From contig JAIEQJ010000032.1 of the NCBI GenBank assembly GCA_019747815.1, forward strand, positions 1 to 64,000: a stretch of 64,000 nucleotides of DNA. Reading direction: 5' to 3'. Source of the DNA: Hyphomonadaceae bacterium. GTDB taxonomy: Bacteria; Pseudomonadota; Alphaproteobacteria; Rhizobiales; Hyphomicrobiaceae. Shown here one piece after another: positions 27,237-37,850 of this stretch. The notes under the pieces were generated by a model that searched no databases, was not told the origin of the DNA, and saw only the letters and a program-made list of their open reading frames with translations. The translations under genes and the position numbers were made by a program. Positions within the stretch are counted from its first letter, which is position 1. Each line of letters starts with the position of its first letter.

Positions 27237-28895
27237 ATGGCCAAGCGCATCGATTTCCAGACCGAGCCCCGGCGCTACCGCCACTGGAAGCTGAAATTCG
27301 ACGGCGACGTGGCCGAACTCATTATGGATGTCGACGAGACCGCGGGCCTGTTCGAGGGCTACCAGCTCAAGCTCAATTCCTACGACCTGGGCGTCGACAT
27401 CGAGCTTGCCGATGCGGTGCAGCGGCTGCGCTTCGAGCACCCGGAAGTCAAGGTGGTGGTGCTGAAATCCGGCAAGGACCGTGTGTTCTGTGCAGGCGCC
27501 AATATCCGCATGCTGGCCGGCTCCACCCATGCGCACAAGGTGAACTTCTGCAAGTTCACCAACGAAACGCGCAACGCCATGGAGGATGCGAGCGCGGCTT
27601 CGGGCCAGAAGTATCTCTGCGCGGTGCGCGGCACGGCGGCGGGCGGCGGCTACGAGCTGGCGCTCGCCACCGACCACATCCTGCTCGCCGACGACGGCAA
27701 CTCGTCGGTGGCACTGCCCGAGCTGCCGCTGCTTGCCGTGCTGCCCGGCACCGGCGGGCTCACGCGCGTCACCGACAAGCGCAAGGTGCGCCGCGACCTG
27801 GCCGATGCCTTCTGCACCGTCGAGGAGGGCGTGCGCGGCGCGCGCGCCGTGAAATGGCGCCTGGTGGACCAGTCGGTGCCCAGCTCCAAGTTCGAGCAGG
27901 GCGTGAAGGATGCGGCCCGGAAGCTGGCGGCCGGCTCGGACCGGCCGGCCGATGCCAAGGGCATTCAACTCGCGCCCATCGAGCGCAGGATCGACGCCGA
28001 CGCCGTCACCTATTCGGCCGTGAAGGTCGACATCGACCGCAGCACGCGGCGCGCCACCATCACCCTCCAGGGCCCCGCCACACCGCCGCCCGCCTCGGTT
28101 GCCGACATGCACGCTGAGGGCGCTGCATTCTGGCCGCTCAGGCTCGCGCGCGAGCTCGACGATGCCATTCTGCATCTGCGCCTCAACGAGGGCGAGATCG
28201 GCGTCCTCATCTTCAAGACGCAGGGCGAGGCAGCCCAGGTGCTGGCCTATGATGCGTTCCTGGACGCCAGCGAGGGCCATTGGCTGGCGCGCGAGGTGCT
28301 GCACTACTGGAAGCGCGTGCTGAAGCGCATCGACGTGACATCGCGCTCGCTGGTGGCGCTGGTGGAGCCGGGAAGCTGCTTTGCGGGAACGCTGGCCGAG
28401 ATCGTGGTCGCCTGCGACCGCTCCTTCATGCTGGAAGGCTCCTTCCCGGGCGACAATCGGCCACCCGCGGCGCTCACCCTGTCGCGCCTCAATTTCGGCG
28501 CCTACCCGATGAGCAACGATCTCTCCCGCCTTGCCACGCGCTTCCTGGGCGAGCCCGAGAGCCTCGACACCGCGAAAGGCGAGATCGGCAAGCCGCTCGA
28601 CGCCGAGGCCTGCGAGACCCTGGGGCTGGTCACGGCGGCCTTCGACCACATCGACTGGGACGATGAGGTGCGCATCTTCCTGGAGGAGCGCGCGAGCTTC
28701 TCGGCGGACGGGCTGACCGGCATGGAAGCCAACCTGCGCTTTGCCGGCCCGGAGACCATGGAGACGAAGATCTTCGGCCGCCTGACGGCCTGGCAGAACT
28801 GGATCTTCCAGCGGCCCAATGCAGCCGGCACCGAGGGCGCGCTGAAGCGCTACGGCACCGGCGTGAAGGCCAACTTCAATCCGGAGAGAGTGTGA
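27237..28895 (+). CDS. boxC: 2,3-epoxybenzoyl-CoA dihydrolase BoxC
   Basis: Ring-cleaving enzyme of the aerobic benzoyl-CoA (box) pathway. It hydrolyses 2,3-epoxybenzoyl-CoA to 3,4-dehydroadipyl-CoA semialdehyde and formate. 552 residues, the normal length, made of two crotonase-like halves. The first half has VKVVVLKSGKDRVFCAGANI and AVRGTAAGGGYELALATDHI (oxyanion-hole glycines), then LPLLAVLPGTGGLTRVTDKR. Cytoplasmic. It is followed by boxB, the preceding step, after a repeat-filled gap. boxA, the reductase, is not nearby. Confidence 0.95.
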   Translation: MAKRIDFQTEPRRYRHWKLKFDGDVAELIMDVDETAGLFEGYQLKLNSYDLGVDIELADAVQRLRFEHPEVKVVVLKSGKDRVFCAGANIRMLAGSTHAHKVNFCKFTNETRNAMEDASAASGQKYLCAVRGTAAGGGYELALATDHILLADDGNSSVALPELPLLAVLPGTGGLTRVTDKRKVRRDLADAFCTVEEGVRGARAVKWRLVDQSVPSSKFEQGVKDAARKLAAGSDRPADAKGIQLAPIERRIDADAVTYSAVKVDIDRSTRRATITLQGPATPPPASVADMHAEGAAFWPLRLARELDDAILHLRLNEGEIGVLIFKTQGEAAQVLAYDAFLDASEGHWLAREVLHYWKRVLKRIDVTSRSLVALVEPGSCFAGTLAEIVVACDRSFMLEGSFPGDNRPPAALTLSRLNFGAYPMSNDLSRLATRFLGEPESLDTAKGEIGKPLDAEACETLGLVTAAFDHIDWDDEVRIFLEERASFSADGLTGMEANLRFAGPETMETKIFGRLTAWQNWIFQRPNAAGTEGALKRYGTGVKANFNPERV

Positions 28896-28900
28896 ATTCA

Positions 28901-29015
28901 TCCCCCTCTCTCCATTCTTCATGGGGAGAGGCCGGGGTGAGGGGCAGCCTCATACGCAACGCTCAGTGTGGAGCTGCCCCTCACCCTAACCCTCTCCCCG
29001 CAGGCGGGGAGAGGG
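28901..29015. repeat. Palindromic repeat, family B, between boxC and boxB
   Basis: A CCCCCTCTCTCC...GGGGAGAGG hairpin (28901-28930) and a second CCCTCTCCCCGCAGGCGGGGAGAGGG hairpin core (28991-29014) face each other across GGGGTGAGGGGCAGC and its complement. The whole unit can fold into a long stem within the boxC-boxB transcript. Similar units occur at 30517, 40929, 41911 and 42915. Confidence 0.85.
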
Positions 29016-29042
29016 AACTGGACGAGCAAGAGGAACGACAGA

Positions 29043-30494
<1,452 letters not shown>

Positions 30495-30516
30495 GTGGTG
30501 GAGAGGGATTTTTCAG

Positions 30517-30590
30517 CTCCCCACCCCCTCCTTTGCCTCATCCCCGAGCCGCGGGGAGGGGCCCGGACGGTGGGCCAGGAGAGGGGGAAG
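30517..30590. repeat. Diverged family B palindromic repeat
   Basis: CCCCACCCCCTCC is mirrored by GGAGAGGGG across CCCCGAGCCGCGGGGAGGGG. It lies just after boxB and before the transporter genes. The remaining bases to 30786 hold no convincing gene. Confidence 0.6.
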
Positions 30591-30786
30591 AGGCGCAATG
30601 TGTCCGATCCCGACCCCATGGTCTGCTATGCTATGCAAAGGAACGCTAAGGTCGGGCGAGCATTGCAAAACCACCCGCGCCGTGCGAGCTAGGGCGCTCG
30701 CATCTCGGCCTGGCCGGGCAACAGGTCACCCCCATGGGAGCCTCTGGACAATTCCGGAGCGGGGCGTGCGACGCAGGGAGGTAAGG

Positions 30787-31980
30787 ATGACACGTTTGGC
30801 TGGAAATTCCGTATCGCGCAGAAGCCTGATCAAGGGCAGTGCCGCGCTCGCCGCCGCCACGGCGGTCCCCACCGGTTGGGCGATCGCGCAGGCGAGGCCG
30901 GTCAAGGTCGGGCTGATGCTGCCCTACTCGGGCACGTTCGCCCAACTCGGTGAGAACATTACGCACGCCATCGAGCTGTTCATCGCCGAGAAGGGCGGCA
31001 AGCTGGGCGGGCGCGAGCTGCAGATCATCAAGCTCGACGACGAATCCAAGCCCGAGAACGCACCGCAGAACGCCGACCGCCTGGTCAAGCGCGACCAGGT
31101 CGACGTGCTGATCGGCACCGTGCATTCGGGCGTGCAGATGGGCATCCACAAGGTGGTGGCGGAAAGCGGAACGCTGACCATCGTGCCGAACGCGGGCAAC
31201 GTGGCCGTGACGCGCGATCTGTGCGCCAAGAACGTGTTCCGCTCATCCTTCTCCAACTGGCAGCCGGCCTACGGCATGGGCGCGGCCGCCGCCAAGAAGG
31301 GATACAAGAAGGCCGTATGGGTGACATGGGACTATGCGGCGGGCGCTGAAAGCGGCGCCGGCTTCAAGGAAGCCTTCGAGAAGGGCGGCGGGCAGGTGCT
31401 GCCGAACCTGACGCTGCCGTTCCCACAGACCAATTTCCAGCCCCTGCTCGCGCAGATCCCCGGCCTCGGCGTCGACGTGGTCGGCTCCTTCTTTGCCGGC
31501 GGCGGCGCGGTGCAGTTCGTCAAGGAGTACGCGTCCGCCGGCCTCAAGGCACCGCTGTGCGGCTCGGGCTTCCTGACCGAAGGCACGCTCGGCGCACAAG
31601 GGGCCGCGGCCGTCGGCATCGAGACGGCGCTGCACTACGGCGACGGGCTCGACAACCCCAAGAATGCAGCCTTCCGCAAGGCCTTCAAGGACAAGGCCGG
31701 CCGCGAAGCCGACGTCTATGCCGTGCAGGGCTACGATGCGGCGCAGTTGCTCGGCATCGGCCTGGAGGCCGTGAAGGGCAAGATCGAGGATGAAGCCAAC
31801 CTCTACAAGGCCATGCGCGCGGCCAAGATCGACAGCCCGCGCGGTCCCATCAGCATATCGCCCGCGCAGAACGTGACGCAGAACATCTATCTGCGCAAAG
31901 TCGAGGGCGGGCTGAACAAGGTGATCGGCGTTGCCGTCGAGAATCTGGCCGACCCGGGAACGGGCTGCAAACTGGCCTGA
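30787..31980 (+). CDS. ABC transporter solute-binding protein, branched-chain amino acid/aromatic type
   Basis: 397 residues, Periplasmic_binding_6 (LivK) fold. The N-terminus has a twin-arginine motif SRRSLIKGS and a hydrophobic segment ending AIAQA, so export is probably by Tat. Ligand-binding part: VKVGLMLPYSGTFAQLGENI and GRELQIIKLDDESKPENAPQ. AAGGA precedes the chosen ATG. It is first of a five-gene importer operon behind boxCB, so an aromatic acid such as benzoate is the likely ligand. The substrate is inferred from context. Confidence 0.9.
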   Translation: MTRLAGNSVSRRSLIKGSAALAAATAVPTGWAIAQARPVKVGLMLPYSGTFAQLGENITHAIELFIAEKGGKLGGRELQIIKLDDESKPENAPQNADRLVKRDQVDVLIGTVHSGVQMGIHKVVAESGTLTIVPNAGNVAVTRDLCAKNVFRSSFSNWQPAYGMGAAAAKKGYKKAVWVTWDYAAGAESGAGFKEAFEKGGGQVLPNLTLPFPQTNFQPLLAQIPGLGVDVVGSFFAGGGAVQFVKEYASAGLKAPLCGSGFLTEGTLGAQGAAAVGIETALHYGDGLDNPKNAAFRKAFKDKAGREADVYAVQGYDAAQLLGIGLEAVKGKIEDEANLYKAMRAAKIDSPRGPISISPAQNVTQNIYLRKVEGGLNKVIGVAVENLADPGTGCKLA

Positions 31981-32052
31981 GACTGAAACCCGAGCCGGCT
32001 CGTCAGGAGACGGGCCGGCTCCCTATCGCAGGTGCGCCGGCATTTTTGCGCC

Positions 32053-32925
32053 ATGGCTTTGTCCGGATTTCTCGCGCAGCTCCTCAATGGGGTTCAGTAC
32101 GGCCTGCTCCTGTTCCTGATCGCGAGCGGGCTGACGCTCATTTTCGGCGTCATGGGCATCATCAATCTGGCCCACGGCTCGATGTTCATGATCGGCGCCT
32201 ATGTGGCGTTTCTGGTCGCCCGGCACTGGGGATCCATGTGGCTGGCCCTGCCGGCGGCGCTGGCCGGCGGTATCGTGCTGGGGCTGCTGCTGGAACGCTT
32301 CCTGTTCCGCTATTTCTACAAGCGCGAGCACCTCGACCAGGTGCTGCTGACATTCGCCCTCATCCTGCTGTTTGAGGAGACCCGCGCCCTGATCGTCGGC
32401 AACGACTTCCATTCCGTGGCGGTGCCGGCCCTCTTCGACTTCTCGGTGCCGATCACGGCGGGCTTCAGCTATTCGGCCTATCGCTTCGCGGTGATCGGCA
32501 TCTGCCTGGCGCTGGCGGCGCTGCTGTTCTTCTGGATCGAGCGCACCAAGATGGGCGCCATCATTCGCGCCGCCGCCGAGAAGCCGGAGATGGTGGACGT
32601 GCTCGGCATCGACGCGCGCCGGGTGCACATGACCGTGTTCGCCATCGGCACGGCGCTGGCGCTCATCGCCGGCGTGCTGGCGGCACCGCTGTACTCGGTC
32701 TATCCCAACATGGGCGACGGCTTTCTCATCATCTGCTTCGTGGTCGTCGTCATTGGCGGCCAGGGCTCGGTCTCCGGCGCCTTCTGGTCGGCGCTCATCA
32801 TCGGCCTGGTCGACACGCTGGGCAAGGCCTACGCCCCCAAGGTCGCGGGCCTTGCGGTTTATGTGCTGATGGCCGCCGTCCTGTTGTGGCGCCCATCAGG
32901 CCTGTTCGGACAGCAGCGCACATGA
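32053..32925 (+). CDS. ABC transporter permease, LivH type
   Basis: 290 residues with about eight membrane segments. It starts MALSGFLAQLLNGVQYGLLL, followed by LTLIFGVMGIINLAHGSMFM, the LivH fingerprint. The coupling-loop region reads GIDARRVHMTVFAIGTALAL. A GTG seven codons upstream is an alternative start; neither has a strong ribosome site. It pairs with the next gene to form the membrane channel of the importer. Confidence 0.92.
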   Translation: MALSGFLAQLLNGVQYGLLLFLIASGLTLIFGVMGIINLAHGSMFMIGAYVAFLVARHWGSMWLALPAALAGGIVLGLLLERFLFRYFYKREHLDQVLLTFALILLFEETRALIVGNDFHSVAVPALFDFSVPITAGFSYSAYRFAVIGICLALAALLFFWIERTKMGAIIRAAAEKPEMVDVLGIDARRVHMTVFAIGTALALIAGVLAAPLYSVYPNMGDGFLIICFVVVVIGGQGSVSGAFWSALIIGLVDTLGKAYAPKVAGLAVYVLMAAVLLWRPSGLFGQQRT

Positions 32926-32947
32926 GACGTGAACGGAGCGGGCGCTG

Positions 32948-33955
32948 ATGCTGCCGCAGAGCAAGACTGTGCCGGTGATGCTGGGGCTCGGCGCGCTCGT
33001 GCTTGCCGCGCTGCCGCTCTTCGTGCCGGGCTACTATGTGGAGCTCGGCAGCTACGCCTTCATCGCCGCGATGCTGGCGCTGAGCTTGCAGCTCCTGGTG
33101 GGCTGCACGGGCCTCGTCAGCCTCGGGCATGCCGCGTTCTACGGTCTTGCCGCCTATACCGTCTATCTCGTCACGGGCAACGGCGCCGGCCGCTCGATCT
33201 TTGTCACGCTTCCCGCGGCCGTCGCGGTTGCAGCCCTGGCGGCGCTGCTCGTCGGCAGCCTGTCGCTGCGCACGCGCGGCTTTTTCTTCCTGATGGTGAC
33301 GCTGGCCTTCGGCCAGATGGTGTTCTTCCTGTTCCATGACACCAAGCTGGGCGGCGGCACGGATGGCGCCTTCCTGGCGCGGCCCGTGCTGTCCATCTTC
33401 GACTGGCAACTGCCGCTGACGCGGCGGCAGCGGCCCATTGCGGTGTACTATGTCGCGCTCGCGCTGCTCGTTGCCATGTATCTGGGCCTCGTGGTCCTGA
33501 TGCGGTCGATGTTCGGGCGCGTGCTCGAAGGCATTCGCGTCAACGAGCACCGCATGTCGGCACTCGGCTTCAACACCTATCGCTATAAGCTCGCGGCGTT
33601 CGTGATCGCCGGAGCGCTGGCCGGGGTGGCCGGACACATGTGGGCCATGCACCGCGGTTTCGTGAACCCCGAGCTGATCGGCTGGCACCGCTCGGCCGAG
33701 GCGCTGCTGATGATCCTGCTGGGCGGCCTCACCACCCTGCACGGCCCCATCATCGGCGCGCTCGCCTATACGGGCCTTGGCGAGGTCGCGCAGCTCATCA
33801 CCGAGCGCAAGCTGCTGGTGGAGGGGCTCGTCATCCTGTTCGTCGTACTGGTGCTGCCCAAGGGCTTGAGCGGCATCAGCCTCCCCCGCCGGTCGCGCAA
33901 GCCTGCACCCAAGACGCCGCCGGTCGGCGCCGCGGAGGCGCGCCCCCATGGCTGA
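32948..33955 (+). CDS. ABC transporter permease, LivM type
   Basis: 335 residues, about nine membrane segments. Landmarks are LQLLVGCTGLVSLGHAAFYG, GFFFLMVTLAFGQMVFFLFH and RVNEHRMSALGFNTYRYKLA (EAA-like coupling loop), all LivM family. A Pro/Lys-rich cytoplasmic tail closes the protein. It overlaps the following ATPase gene by 8 bases. Confidence 0.92.
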   Translation: MLPQSKTVPVMLGLGALVLAALPLFVPGYYVELGSYAFIAAMLALSLQLLVGCTGLVSLGHAAFYGLAAYTVYLVTGNGAGRSIFVTLPAAVAVAALAALLVGSLSLRTRGFFFLMVTLAFGQMVFFLFHDTKLGGGTDGAFLARPVLSIFDWQLPLTRRQRPIAVYYVALALLVAMYLGLVVLMRSMFGRVLEGIRVNEHRMSALGFNTYRYKLAAFVIAGALAGVAGHMWAMHRGFVNPELIGWHRSAEALLMILLGGLTTLHGPIIGALAYTGLGEVAQLITERKLLVEGLVILFVVLVLPKGLSGISLPRRSRKPAPKTPPVGAAEARPHG

Positions 33956-34727
33956 CAAAATGGCTGACGGACGCCCATCGACCCAGCCCGTGCTCGCCAC
34001 GCGCGGGCTGACCCGCCATTTCGGCGGGCTCATTGCCGTGCGCGAGGTGTCCGTTGCGCTGCATCAGGGCGAGCTGCACGCGGTCATCGGGCCCAACGGC
34101 GCGGGCAAGACCACGCTCGTCAATCTGCTGTCGGGCGAGATCAGGCCGACCGCCGGCTACATCGAGCTCGACGGGCGTGCGGTGGCGGGCGAGCCGGCCT
34201 GGCGCCTGGCGCGGCTGGGCGTCGGCCGATCCTTTCAGCGCACCAACATCTTCGCCCCCCTCACGGTGCTGGAGAACGTGCGCCTGGCGGCCCAGGCCGT
34301 GGATCGCTCGCAGCGCAACCCGCTGCGGCACGCCAAGCACGGGACGGGCCTGGTCGACAAGGCACAGGCGGCACTTGCGCGCGCCGGCCTGACCGGGGTC
34401 GAGACGCGCGTTGCCGGCACGCTGTCGCACGGCGAGCAGCGCCAGCTCGAGATCGCCATGACGCTGGCGGGCAGCCCCAAGGTGCTGCTGCTCGACGAGC
34501 CGCTGGCCGGCATGGGACCGGAAGAATCCGAGCGCATGACCGCCCTGCTCAAGGGCCTGGCGCGCGAGCACGCCGTGCTGCTGATCGAGCATGACATGGA
34601 TTTCGTGTTCGCCGTCGCCGACTGGATGACGGTGATGGCGGAAGGCGGCGTCATCGCGCAAGGGCGGCCGGAAGCGATCCGCGCCAACACCGCCGTGCAG
34701 CAGGCCTACCTCGGGAGCCATGCGTGA
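33948..34727 (+). CDS. ABC transporter ATPase, LivG type
   Basis: 259 residues. Walker A GPNGAGKTT at about 47-55, a signature reading LSHGEQRQLEIAM and Walker B VLLLDEPLAGMGPEESERM are all present. TRHFGGLIAVREVSVALHQG at the N-terminus is typical of LivG. It overlaps livF by 4 bases. It energises the importer together with the next gene product. Confidence 0.93.
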   Translation: MADKMADGRPSTQPVLATRGLTRHFGGLIAVREVSVALHQGELHAVIGPNGAGKTTLVNLLSGEIRPTAGYIELDGRAVAGEPAWRLARLGVGRSFQRTNIFAPLTVLENVRLAAQAVDRSQRNPLRHAKHGTGLVDKAQAALARAGLTGVETRVAGTLSHGEQRQLEIAMTLAGSPKVLLLDEPLAGMGPEESERMTALLKGLAREHAVLLIEHDMDFVFAVADWMTVMAEGGVIAQGRPEAIRANTAVQQAYLGSHA

Positions 34728-35455
34728 TGCCGGCCAGCTCCCCATCGGCGCCGATCCTGGCCGGGCAGAAGCTCAATACCTACTACGGGCAGAGCCACAT
34801 CCTGCGCGACGTCTCCCTCGCCATCCGCGCAGGCGAGACCATCGGCCTGATGGGCCGCAACGGCATGGGCAAGACCACGCTGATCCGCACGCTGGTGGGT
34901 CTCGTGCGTGCGCGCAGCGGCAGCGTGGAGATCGACGGACGCGATGTGACGCGGACGCCCGCACACACCATCGCCCGGCGCGGCATTGCCTACGTGCCGG
35001 AGGGGCGCGGCATTTTCGCCAGCCTCAGCGTGGCCGAGAACATGGCGATCGCCGAGCGACCGGGACCGGGCGGCGGGCAGCCGTGGACGCGCCCAAGAGT
35101 GCTGGAGCTGTTTCCGCGCCTGGGTCAGCGTCTCGCCAATCGCGGCGACCAGCTGTCAGGCGGGGAGCAGCAGATGCTGGCCATCGGCCGCGCGCTCCTC
35201 ACCAATCCGCGGCTGATCATTTTGGACGAGGCCACCGAGGGGCTCGCCCCCATCGTGCGCGACGAGATCTGGAAGACCATCCGCCTGATCCGCGCCACCG
35301 GCATGGCGACGCTGATCGTCGACAAGACCGTGTCGGCCGTCGCCGAGATCGCCGACCGCGTCGTCATTCTGGTCAAGGGCGAGACCGTCTTCGACGGCGC
35401 CCCGCCCGAACTCACGGCCAATCCCGAGTTCATGCACCGGCATCTGGGCGTGTGA
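34724..35455 (+). CDS. ABC transporter ATPase, LivF type
   Basis: 243 residues. Walker A GRNGMGKTT at about 45-53, signature LSGGEQQMLAIGRALLTNPR and Walker B LIILDEATEGLAPIV are intact. LNTYYGQSHILRDVSLAIRA matches LivF. Last gene of the importer; a family A palindromic repeat follows and may act as the transcript end. Confidence 0.93.
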   Translation: MMPASSPSAPILAGQKLNTYYGQSHILRDVSLAIRAGETIGLMGRNGMGKTTLIRTLVGLVRARSGSVEIDGRDVTRTPAHTIARRGIAYVPEGRGIFASLSVAENMAIAERPGPGGGQPWTRPRVLELFPRLGQRLANRGDQLSGGEQQMLAIGRALLTNPRLIILDEATEGLAPIVRDEIWKTIRLIRATGMATLIVDKTVSAVAEIADRVVILVKGETVFDGAPPELTANPEFMHRHLGV

Positions 35456-35465
35456 AGCGCGGGCC

Positions 35466-35508
35466 TGTCATCCCGGAATTCTGCCAATGCAGAATATCCG
35501 GGACCCAG
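35466..35508. repeat. Palindromic intergenic repeat, family A, single unit
   Basis: TGTCATCCCGGAATTC to ATATCCGGGACCCAG, with the inner GAATTCTGCCAATGCAGAAT hairpin. It lies between the convergent importer operon and the transglycosylase gene, where it could end transcription from both sides. Confidence 0.85.
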
Positions 35509-35518
35509 CGCGCGGGCG

Positions 35519-36382
35519 TCACACGCCGGGGCGGTTGTCGCGCTTGCCGGGCACGCTGGCGCGACTGGCCGCCCGGCGTGCCGCAGCAGCCTGCTTGGCC
35601 GCCTGCTGCTGCGCCACCCGCAGCTTGTTCGCCTGCATGGCAATCCAGCGCTGGCAGGCAATCAGCTTCTGGTTGCAGGCAACCGCAATGGACGGGCCGC
35701 CGGGGCGCAGTTGCACCCTGGGAGCGGGCTGGATGCCCAGAATACGCCGGCGCGGATCCGGCGCCGCCGCCACGCTCGTGCGTTGATGCTCGCCCACGTC
35801 CCGCGCCGACCTGGCGATCAGCTGCGATGCGCTCATGCCGGCCATGAAGGGATTGGCTCTGACCACGGACGCGCCGAGAATAGTGCCGGCCGGGGTCTGT
35901 GGATGCGCCTCGAGCAGGCGCGCTGCCGCAGTCGGCCCCACCAGATAGGCAAGTCGCAGGTCGCCGAACGACGGCTGCAGGCCCCTGCCGCTCAGATAGG
36001 CGAGATTCTCCATGGAGTAGATCGCCGCGGCGCGGCGCGCGGTGGCGCGATTGGTGCGGAGCGCCAGGATCTGTTCGTCGCTGAGGGAAGCAACTTCAGC
36101 GAAATGGCGCCGCGCCACATCGATGAACGTCGCCTTGATGAACTGGAACGGCCCAAGCGCGGTGGAGCGCGGATTGGCCGCGAAGTCGCGACCATTCGAT
36201 TCCGCACGCATCAGCCGATCAAGGAAGGTTTCGAAGTGCGCGTCAGACGCGCCGGCGGCCGGTGCCTCGGCAACGGCACTCTCAGCAAGCCCATCATCAG
36301 CCATGGTCGCTGCCAGGCCGGCAAATACGCAGGTCAGCAGCCCCGCCGCGAGCACGCGGCCAAGTCGAGCGTGGATACGCAA
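35519..36382 (-). CDS. Lytic transglycosylase-like secreted protein
   Basis: About 287 residues from a TTG that yields LRIHARLGRVLAAGLLTCVF, a good signal peptide; an ATG at 36544 would add 54 residues of poor quality overlapping the next gene. An SLT-like domain (about 45-150 of this form) has FLDRLMRAESNGRDFAANPR, where the Glu is the likely catalytic acid, then GPFQFIKATFIDVARRH. The C-terminal third is Arg/Ala-rich. It would cleave peptidoglycan in the periplasm. The start is uncertain. Confidence 0.75.
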   Translation of the reverse strand: MRIHARLGRVLAAGLLTCVFAGLAATMADDGLAESAVAEAPAAGASDAHFETFLDRLMRAESNGRDFAANPRSTALGPFQFIKATFIDVARRHFAEVASLSDEQILALRTNRATARRAAAIYSMENLAYLSGRGLQPSFGDLRLAYLVGPTAAARLLEAHPQTPAGTILGASVVRANPFMAGMSASQLIARSARDVGEHQRTSVAAAPDPRRRILGIQPAPRVQLRPGGPSIAVACNQKLIACQRWIAMQANKLRVAQQQAAKQAAAARRAASRASVPGKRDNRPGV

Positions 36383-36512
36383 AATCTGGAGGTCTCCCCG
36401 TCTGTTGTTGTCTTGGCCCCAGCCATCGGTGTACCTGCAATCTTGCGCGCGCCGAGTCAACCGCGGCCAGCCGAAACTGGCGCAAATCGTCGCAACTTGT
36501 TCGCGTGTAAGC

Positions 36513-36965
36513 TTAATTCGCGCGGATTCTGGCGATCTCGGCATCGGCCTCGACGAGCTCGGTGTCGAGCGGCACGGCGACGCACTTCTTGTCGATCATC
36601 GTGCGCTGCAGCGCGTTCACATGCGCGCGCTCGCGATCGTACTGCTGGATGGCGGCCAGGCCCTTGTTGGGCCCGCCGAACCAGCGGCCGAACAGCGACG
36701 AGGCCGTCGGCGGCGCGGTCTGCTGCTCCGCGCGGGCTTTCTCGGGGAGCCCCTTGAGGATCTGGATGCGGCCCCAGATGTTCTTGTGCAGCGACTGACA
36801 ATCGGCCGACTGCTCGTTGCGCTCCAGCACATAGCGGCCGTCGGTCTGCAGGCCAACGCTGACGGCTGCACAACCCGACAGATGAGCCGCAACCAGCAAC
36901 AGCATCAAACAACGGAATTTTCGCACGGACTTGACGTCGGCTCGCTGCGCAAGAGTAATGGCCAT
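36513..36965 (-). CDS. Putative lipoprotein
   Basis: 150 residues from the ATG giving MAITLAQRADVKSVRKFRCL. A lipobox LSGC (Cys at about 31) follows LMLLLVAAH. The mature part has LQTDGRYVLERNEQSADCQS, NIWGRIQILKGLPEKARAEQ and RERAHVNALQRTMIDKKCVA, with two further Cys that could pair. No family recognised. It precedes the transglycosylase gene on the same strand and both products go to the envelope. Confidence 0.75.
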   Translation of the reverse strand: MAITLAQRADVKSVRKFRCLMLLLVAAHLSGCAAVSVGLQTDGRYVLERNEQSADCQSLHKNIWGRIQILKGLPEKARAEQQTAPPTASSLFGRWFGGPNKGLAAIQQYDRERAHVNALQRTMIDKKCVAVPLDTELVEADAEIARIRAN

Positions 36966-37078
36966 GAATGGAGCGTTGAAGTGTGGCACGCCAATGTCCG
37001 CTTCCCGACCCGGCAAAAACCAGTAGATACGCGCCAAGCCGCCTTCTAGGCGCCCTTTCCATCGACCGCAACCTGCTC

Positions 37079-37846
37079 ATGCCCTTTGTCACCATCGACG
37101 GCCGCCGCATCGAATACCGCGCAGTGCTCGGCAGCGCCGGGCCCCGTCCGACACTGGTATTCCTGCACGAGGGGCTCGGCTCGACGGGGCTCTGGCGCGA
37201 TTTTCCAGACAAGGTTGCGCGCCGCCTGGGCTGTCCCGCCGTGGTCTATTCCCGGTTCGGCTACGGTGAATCCGACGGCCTGCTGGCCAAGCGGACCCCG
37301 CGCTTCATGCACGAGGAGGCGCTCGACATCCTGCCGCGCCTGCTGGATCGGCTCGAAATTGAGCGACCGTTGCTCATTGGCCACTCCGACGGCGCTTCCA
37401 TTGCGCTCATTCACGCCGCCGCCGCCCAGCGCCCGGTGACGGGCCTCGTCTGCATGGCGCCGCACGTCTTCGTCGAGCCGGTGTGCGTGGAGAGCATCGC
37501 CAGGACCCGCGATGCCTACGTCAAGACCGACCTGAAGCAGCGGCTTGGCAAGTATCACGCCCGCGTGGACGATGCGTTCCTGGGCTGGGCGGACATCTGG
37601 CTGGAGCCGGCATTCCTGGCTTGGTCGATCGAGGAGCTGGTCGGCGACATCGCCGAGCCGATGCTGCTGATCCAGGGCCGCGACGACGAGTATGGCACGC
37701 TGGCACAGCTCGAGCGCATCGAGGCGCGGGCCAAGGGAGCAACAGCGCGGCTCGTGCTCGATCGTTGCGGTCACTCGCCGCATCGCGATCAGGAGGCGGC
37801 GGTGATCGAGGCGATGGCCGCGTTCGGGCACACCCTCGCCCGGTAA
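37079..37846 (+). CDS. Alpha/beta hydrolase
   Basis: 255 residues. The fold is clear from TLVFLHEGLGSTGLWRDFPD (oxyanion-hole region), the nucleophile elbow GHSDGAS (Ser at about 103), PMLLIQGRDDEYGT (acid) and DRCGHSPHRDQ (catalytic His). It has no signal peptide. Substrate unknown; esters or C-C bonds are possible. It ends 4 bases from the convergent glpK stop. Confidence 0.9.
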   Translation: MPFVTIDGRRIEYRAVLGSAGPRPTLVFLHEGLGSTGLWRDFPDKVARRLGCPAVVYSRFGYGESDGLLAKRTPRFMHEEALDILPRLLDRLEIERPLLIGHSDGASIALIHAAAAQRPVTGLVCMAPHVFVEPVCVESIARTRDAYVKTDLKQRLGKYHARVDDAFLGWADIWLEPAFLAWSIEELVGDIAEPMLLIQGRDDEYGTLAQLERIEARAKGATARLVLDRCGHSPHRDQEAAVIEAMAAFGHTLAR

Positions 37847-37850
37847 GCGC

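Noticed and set aside
26844-28922. 692-codon reverse frame under boxC
   Set aside because: Antisense shadow of boxC in GC-rich DNA; the sense frame matches BoxC along its full length.
28968-29042. Upstream in-frame extension of boxB
   Set aside because: The 25 extra codons lie in the family B palindrome and do not resemble BoxB N-termini; the ATG at 29043 gives the family start.
35519-36544. Longest form of the transglycosylase gene (341 residues)
   Set aside because: The first 54 residues overlap the upstream lipoprotein gene and put the signal peptide in the interior; the shorter TTG-start form is preferred, though not proven.
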